Shown piece by piece: positions 21,814 through 22,020 of a DNA stretch of 22,020 nt. A model generated the notes under the pieces. The model had not been told where the DNA came from. It saw nothing but the letters and a program-made list of their open reading frames with translations, and did no database searches. The stretch comes from CAVPGH01 sp046726955 (GTDB lineage: Bacteria > Acidobacteriota > Vicinamibacteria > Fen-336): positions 1-22,020 of the forward strand of contig JBKPBQ010000017.1 of assembly GCA_046726955.1 (NCBI GenBank), written 5' to 3'. The first letter of the stretch is position 1, and each line of letters opens with the position of its first letter. A program made the translations under genes and the position numbers.

Positions 21814-22020
21814 CACTTCTTCTCCTTCGAGCGCTCCTTGCCGAGCACAAGTGCCTCCGGATGGGTCTGGACGTAGTCGACGAGGTTGCGGACGGCTTGG
21901 AGGGTGTGAGTCAGCTCCTCGAGCGCCTGGGCGGCGGTGAGCCGCGTGTCGTCGGTCCCCTGGAGCGTTCCCTTGAAGGCGTCCAGGCTGTCTTCCGCCC
22001 GGCTGGCGGTCTCACGGAAG
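21813..22020 (-). CDS. MCE-domain (MlaD/PqiB-like) protein, C-terminal end, partial
   Basis: The last 68 residues of a protein whose start lies beyond the right edge. The visible part is helical and amphipathic: ETASRAEDSLDAFKGTLQ, LTAAQALEELTHTLQAVRN, and then the diagnostic end LVDYVQTHPEALVLGKERS before the basic tail KEKK and TGA. The pattern 'LxDYxxxHPExLxxGK' is characteristic of the C-terminus of MCE proteins in PqiB/MlaD-type lipid transport. The protein should be anchored in the inner membrane and bridge toward the outer membrane. It is coupled to the PqiC-type lipoprotein gene by a TGATG overlap. The family call rests on the tail only. Confidence 0.78.
   Translation of the reverse strand, partial: FRETASRAEDSLDAFKGTLQGTDDTRLTAAQALEELTHTLQAVRNLVDYVQTHPEALVLGKERSKEKK

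Overview
The window is very GC-rich with strong G/C bias at third codon positions, and carries no rRNA, tRNA or CRISPR array. The left edge holds the end of a MacB/FtsX-type permease of the kind that is abundant in Acidobacteriota, and the glycan enzymes later in the window resemble proteins common in that phylum. Acidobacteriota is my best guess, made from family resemblance only. Two one-base frame breaks in one large gene would fit either a draft or metagenomic assembly or real decay.

Layout. (1) 1-5939, housekeeping and stress genes: permease end, exported chalcone-isomerase-like protein, a pirin plus Rieske/FAD-oxidoreductase pair, a convergent Na+/H+ antiporter, and a divergent membrane-anchored HExxH peptidase. 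(2) 5940-6671, a decayed stretch with the 3' remnant of an IS91-like transposase. (3) 6672-9490, a surface-glycan block: Wzx-type flippase and GT2 glycosyltransferase overlapping by ATGA, followed by a small two-helix membrane protein and a gene fragment on the opposite strand. (4) 9491-14057, an orphan periplasmic solute-binding protein, a UbiA-family prenyltransferase with an altered first Asp-rich motif, and, tail to tail with it, a 912-residue protein joining a GT-C-like membrane glycosyltransferase, a beta-sandwich and a terpene-cyclase-like alpha-barrel with a DADDTA motif. (5) 14156-18953, a sulfotransferase and a large multi-domain gene (GT-A glycosyltransferase, GT4 glycosyltransferase, coiled coil, SAM methyltransferase) broken by two frameshifts. 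(6) 18954-22020, a switch to minus-strand genes: a lower-GC hypothetical protein, an AI-2E family transporter, a 60-residue protein with a strong ribosome binding site, and a PqiC-type lipoprotein behind the end of an MCE-domain protein.

Taken together, regions 3-5 look like a surface-glycan locus: polyprenyl-linked sugar transfer, flipping, sulfation, methylation and extension. The unusual part is the pairing of a UbiA prenyltransferase with a membrane glycosyltransferase fused to a class II terpene-cyclase-like domain. The fusion shares a beta-sandwich module (RPDVxxxLG signature) with the divergently transcribed sulfotransferase. A lipid or terpenoid-modified, sulfated glycan is a testable but speculative reading.
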